From Mycolicibacter senuensis (GTDB lineage Bacteria; Actinomycetota; Actinomycetes; Mycobacteriales; Mycobacteriaceae): DNA of 64,000 nt. The position numbers were made by a program, and so were the translations under genes. The stretch is taken from positions 1-64,000 of the forward strand of contig NZ_QMEX01000002.1 of assembly GCF_003284925.1 (NCBI RefSeq), in the 5' to 3' direction. Every line of letters begins with the position of its first letter. Position 1 is the stretch's first letter. Positions 62,241 to 64,000 of this stretch are shown one piece after another. The notes under the pieces are model-generated. The model was not told the DNA's origin, did not search any database, and was given only the letters and a program-made list of their open reading frames with translations.

Positions 62241-63440
62241 TTAACCCACGCCCCATTCCAGTGGCAGCGAGTTCAATCCGAGCTGGCCGCCGCTTTCCTG
62301 CAGTTCGGCGCCATCGGCCACCCGGTAGTTGGGAATTCGCTTGTGCCACTCCTGCATCGCGATCTGCAGCTCGAGCCGTGCCAGGTGTGATCCGAGGCAG
62401 CGGTGCGGTCCGGCCCCAAAAGCGATATGACGATTGGGTTTTCGGGTGATGTCCACTGTCTTGGCATCAGGAAATGCTGCCTCATCGCGGGTAGCGGCGA
62501 TCAACGGAATGTTGACCATGTCGCCGGCCTTCATCGGGCATCCCTGAATCTCGATGTCTTTGACAACTTTTCGGGCAGGTATCACGATCGCGTAAGCTCG
62601 CAGGAATTCCTCTACTGCGGAGTTGACGACGCCCGGATCGGCGAGAATCCGTTCTCGGTCGCTGTCATTGCGGGCCAGATGCAAAAAGATCCAGCCCAAG
62701 GTGACCGAAACGGTGTCCAGTCCGGCCATGAACATCAGCAGACAGAACGACAGCAGGTCAGCGTCCGAGACGGGCTCACCGTCGATCTCGTATTCCAGTG
62801 CCTTACTGACGATGTCGTCGCGAGGCTCCGCGCGCCGCTCGACGATGATCTCCCAGAACCGGCCCATCACCGCCATCATCGCCTCGATCTGCTTCTGCTG
62901 ACCACTTTCGCTGCCGAGATCGCCGTGCAGGATGGCATGTTCCCATTCCATGAACTGATCAAGCTCGTCGACGGGCAGCCCCATCAGTTCAAGAAAGATT
63001 GTGGTCGGGAAACGCTGGGCGAATTCGGCCATGAAGTCACACGATCCCCGGTCGACGAACGCGTCGATCAGATCGGCCGCTCGCTGACGGATGGTGCCTT
63101 CGAGACGCTCCACCGCCTTCGGCGCGAACAGCGGTCCGAGTTGATTGCGCCACTGCTTGTGCTCGTCACCGTCAAGCATCTCCGGGATCCACTTGTATTG
63201 CGGCTCAGGATCGAGAGCGGTGACGACGCTGTTGGAGAACACCTCGGGGTTCTGCATGATCTGCAGAATTCCCTCGTAGTTCACCACCGTCCAGAAGCCG
63301 GGGCCGAACTCGTTGCGGAACCAGGGAAATTTCGCCCGCAACTCGTCGTACGTCTGCATCCAGGTGCCCGCCGGCTTGACCGCCGTGTAGTCGAAGTTCA
63401 GCACCGGACAGCTGTCGGCACGGTTTTCCACAGTGGTCAC
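62241..63440 (-). CDS. cytochrome P450
   Basis: A 399-residue P450 with FMAGLDTVSVTLG (I-helix), EFLRAYA (ExxR) and FGAGPHRCLGSHLAR (heme loop). GTG 63440 follows GGGAGGGG; the frame is open to 63689 but that part is not P450-like. It is closely related to the P450 at 58269 and less so to 17668. It heads an operon with the CoA-transferase and the TetR gene. The pairing suggests oxidation to an acid followed by CoA activation. Confidence 0.92.
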   Translation of the reverse strand: MTTVENRADSCPVLNFDYTAVKPAGTWMQTYDELRAKFPWFRNEFGPGFWTVVNYEGILQIMQNPEVFSNSVVTALDPEPQYKWIPEMLDGDEHKQWRNQLGPLFAPKAVERLEGTIRQRAADLIDAFVDRGSCDFMAEFAQRFPTTIFLELMGLPVDELDQFMEWEHAILHGDLGSESGQQKQIEAMMAVMGRFWEIIVERRAEPRDDIVSKALEYEIDGEPVSDADLLSFCLLMFMAGLDTVSVTLGWIFLHLARNDSDRERILADPGVVNSAVEEFLRAYAIVIPARKVVKDIEIQGCPMKAGDMVNIPLIAATRDEAAFPDAKTVDITRKPNRHIAFGAGPHRCLGSHLARLELQIAMQEWHKRIPNYRVADGAELQESGGQLGLNSLPLEWGVG

Positions 63441-63667
63441 GCCAGCCCCTCCCATCATGCGATTTGTCGGGCGAATAGACTCAGTATTGCGACTGCTGCC
63501 GGAGACAGTATCAGCAGGGGGTGGGCAAGTCGAGACTCGGGTCACATTTCCGGCTCTTGTCCTGTGTCTGAACAACGAGTCCGCCGATGCAGACGCGAAC
63601 GGAGAAGGCGACCGCGTCCCGGCAGAGGCCCTGAACGGCCTCTCGGTGGCGACGTGGAACCCGTCAG

Positions 63668-63949
63668 CTACACACAGCCGTTGGCGCATATGTCGACCGG
63701 TGGCGCGTCTTCCCGATGCTGGCCGTCTGCCGGCATCTCGGGAAGTGGCTGGCCGTTGACCACCGCCGAGCCCTGGGTGAGGTCGATGTCATGGTCGAGA
63801 TCTGGTGCGGTGGGCATCAATCTGCACAAGAAGGTGGCAGCGAATTGGCATGGGTCGTCCACTGGATCGGCAGCGGCGGGGGCGGCGACTCCAAGCCCCA
63901 CCACGATCGTGCCGATGCCGGCAATCACTGCCTTCTTCAGCGGGACCAT
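63668..63949 (-). CDS. small secreted protein, mycobacterial type
   Basis: A 93-residue protein with a signal peptide (VPLKKAVIAGIGTIVVGLGV..., cleavage after AAPAAA) and a short mature part starting DPVDDPCQFAATFLCRLMP, then acidic, with Cys residues near both ends (ending in DICANGCV). Such small exported proteins are common in mycobacteria; no function is known. ATG 63949 is taken as the start; an upstream in-frame codon exists at 63979. It is upstream of the P450 operon on the same strand, 227 bases away. Confidence 0.75.
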   Translation of the reverse strand: MVPLKKAVIAGIGTIVVGLGVAAPAAADPVDDPCQFAATFLCRLMPTAPDLDHDIDLTQGSAVVNGQPLPEMPADGQHREDAPPVDICANGCV

Positions 63950-64000
63950 GTCGGTAGCGTAAACCAAGACACCGAGCACCGGCGGAGAACGCGGGGTCGA

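Noticed and set aside
62403-63962. Long plus-strand open frame (519 codons) opposite the P450 gene and upstream region
   Set aside because: It runs over an intact P450 gene on the other strand and the small secreted protein gene; its sequence has no domain and no ribosome-binding site.

Overview
The window is GC-rich actinobacterial DNA, almost certainly from a Mycobacterium or Mycolicibacterium species. The evidence is two Mce-associated membrane proteins, a WS/DGAT-type acyltransferase, an MPT51/FbpD-like secreted protein, a mycofactocin-coupled SDR, several deazaflavin/PPOX-type proteins, a TIGR00027-type methyltransferase and a small secreted protein typical of the genus. Genes are tightly packed, with many 1-4 nt stop/start overlaps and frequent GTG or TTG starts. 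No rRNA, tRNA, CRISPR array, transposase or intact mobile element was seen.

Layout. 1-2.8 kb (minus strand) holds a WS/DGAT fragment, an epoxide-hydrolase-like protein and two Mce-associated proteins. 3.0-7.1 kb is an Lrp/AsnC regulator divergent from a three-gene branched-chain 2-oxoacid dehydrogenase operon (E1 alpha, E1 beta, E2). 7.2-34.3 kb is a large catabolic region. It contains a cupin gene, an unusual pair of Rieske-type genes, a crotonase, three amidohydrolase-2 proteins, SDRs, an aldehyde dehydrogenase, a P450 with an FAH-type hydrolase, SDR and quinone oxidoreductase, a ferredoxin and ferredoxin reductase, a family III CoA-transferase, a two-subunit ring-hydroxylating dioxygenase, an extradiol dioxygenase and further FAH hydrolases. 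34.5-43.9 kb has two TetR genes around a second set: a Baeyer-Villiger-type monooxygenase, two Rieske alpha subunits (one 5'-truncated), a membrane protein, a di-iron hydrolase-like protein and decayed gene fragments. 44.0-47.2 kb is a beta-oxidation operon (acyl-CoA dehydrogenase, thiolase, SDR). 47.3-64 kb holds SnoaL-like proteins, an AveC-like membrane protein, a methyltransferase, a thioesterase, PPOX proteins, an SDR/luciferase-like oxidoreductase operon, a DUF2889 protein, a carboxylesterase, and two more P450s with an SDR, a TetR and a second CoA-transferase.

How it may work together. A ferredoxin/reductase pair can feed the P450s and Rieske oxygenases. The dioxygenase operon runs ring dihydroxylation, meta cleavage, then decarboxylation or C-C hydrolysis (amidohydrolases, FAH proteins). 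CoA-transferases, acyl-CoA dehydrogenase and thiolase can handle acidic side chains or ring-opened products. The substrate cannot be named from sequence; a polycyclic or carboxylated aromatic/terpenoid-like compound is an inference.

The two most notable observations are these. (1) Adjacent Rieske-type genes at 8346-10522 have complementary losses: one keeps the Rieske ligands but lost the mononuclear iron site, the other keeps the iron site but lost the Rieske ligands. (2) A recurring 24-bp palindromic box (RRACA-N14-TGTCT-like) lies upstream of eight or nine transcription units between 8 and 48 kb, suggesting one regulon. A different box (ACCATACA-N12-TGTATGG-like) marks the 37-43 kb module.
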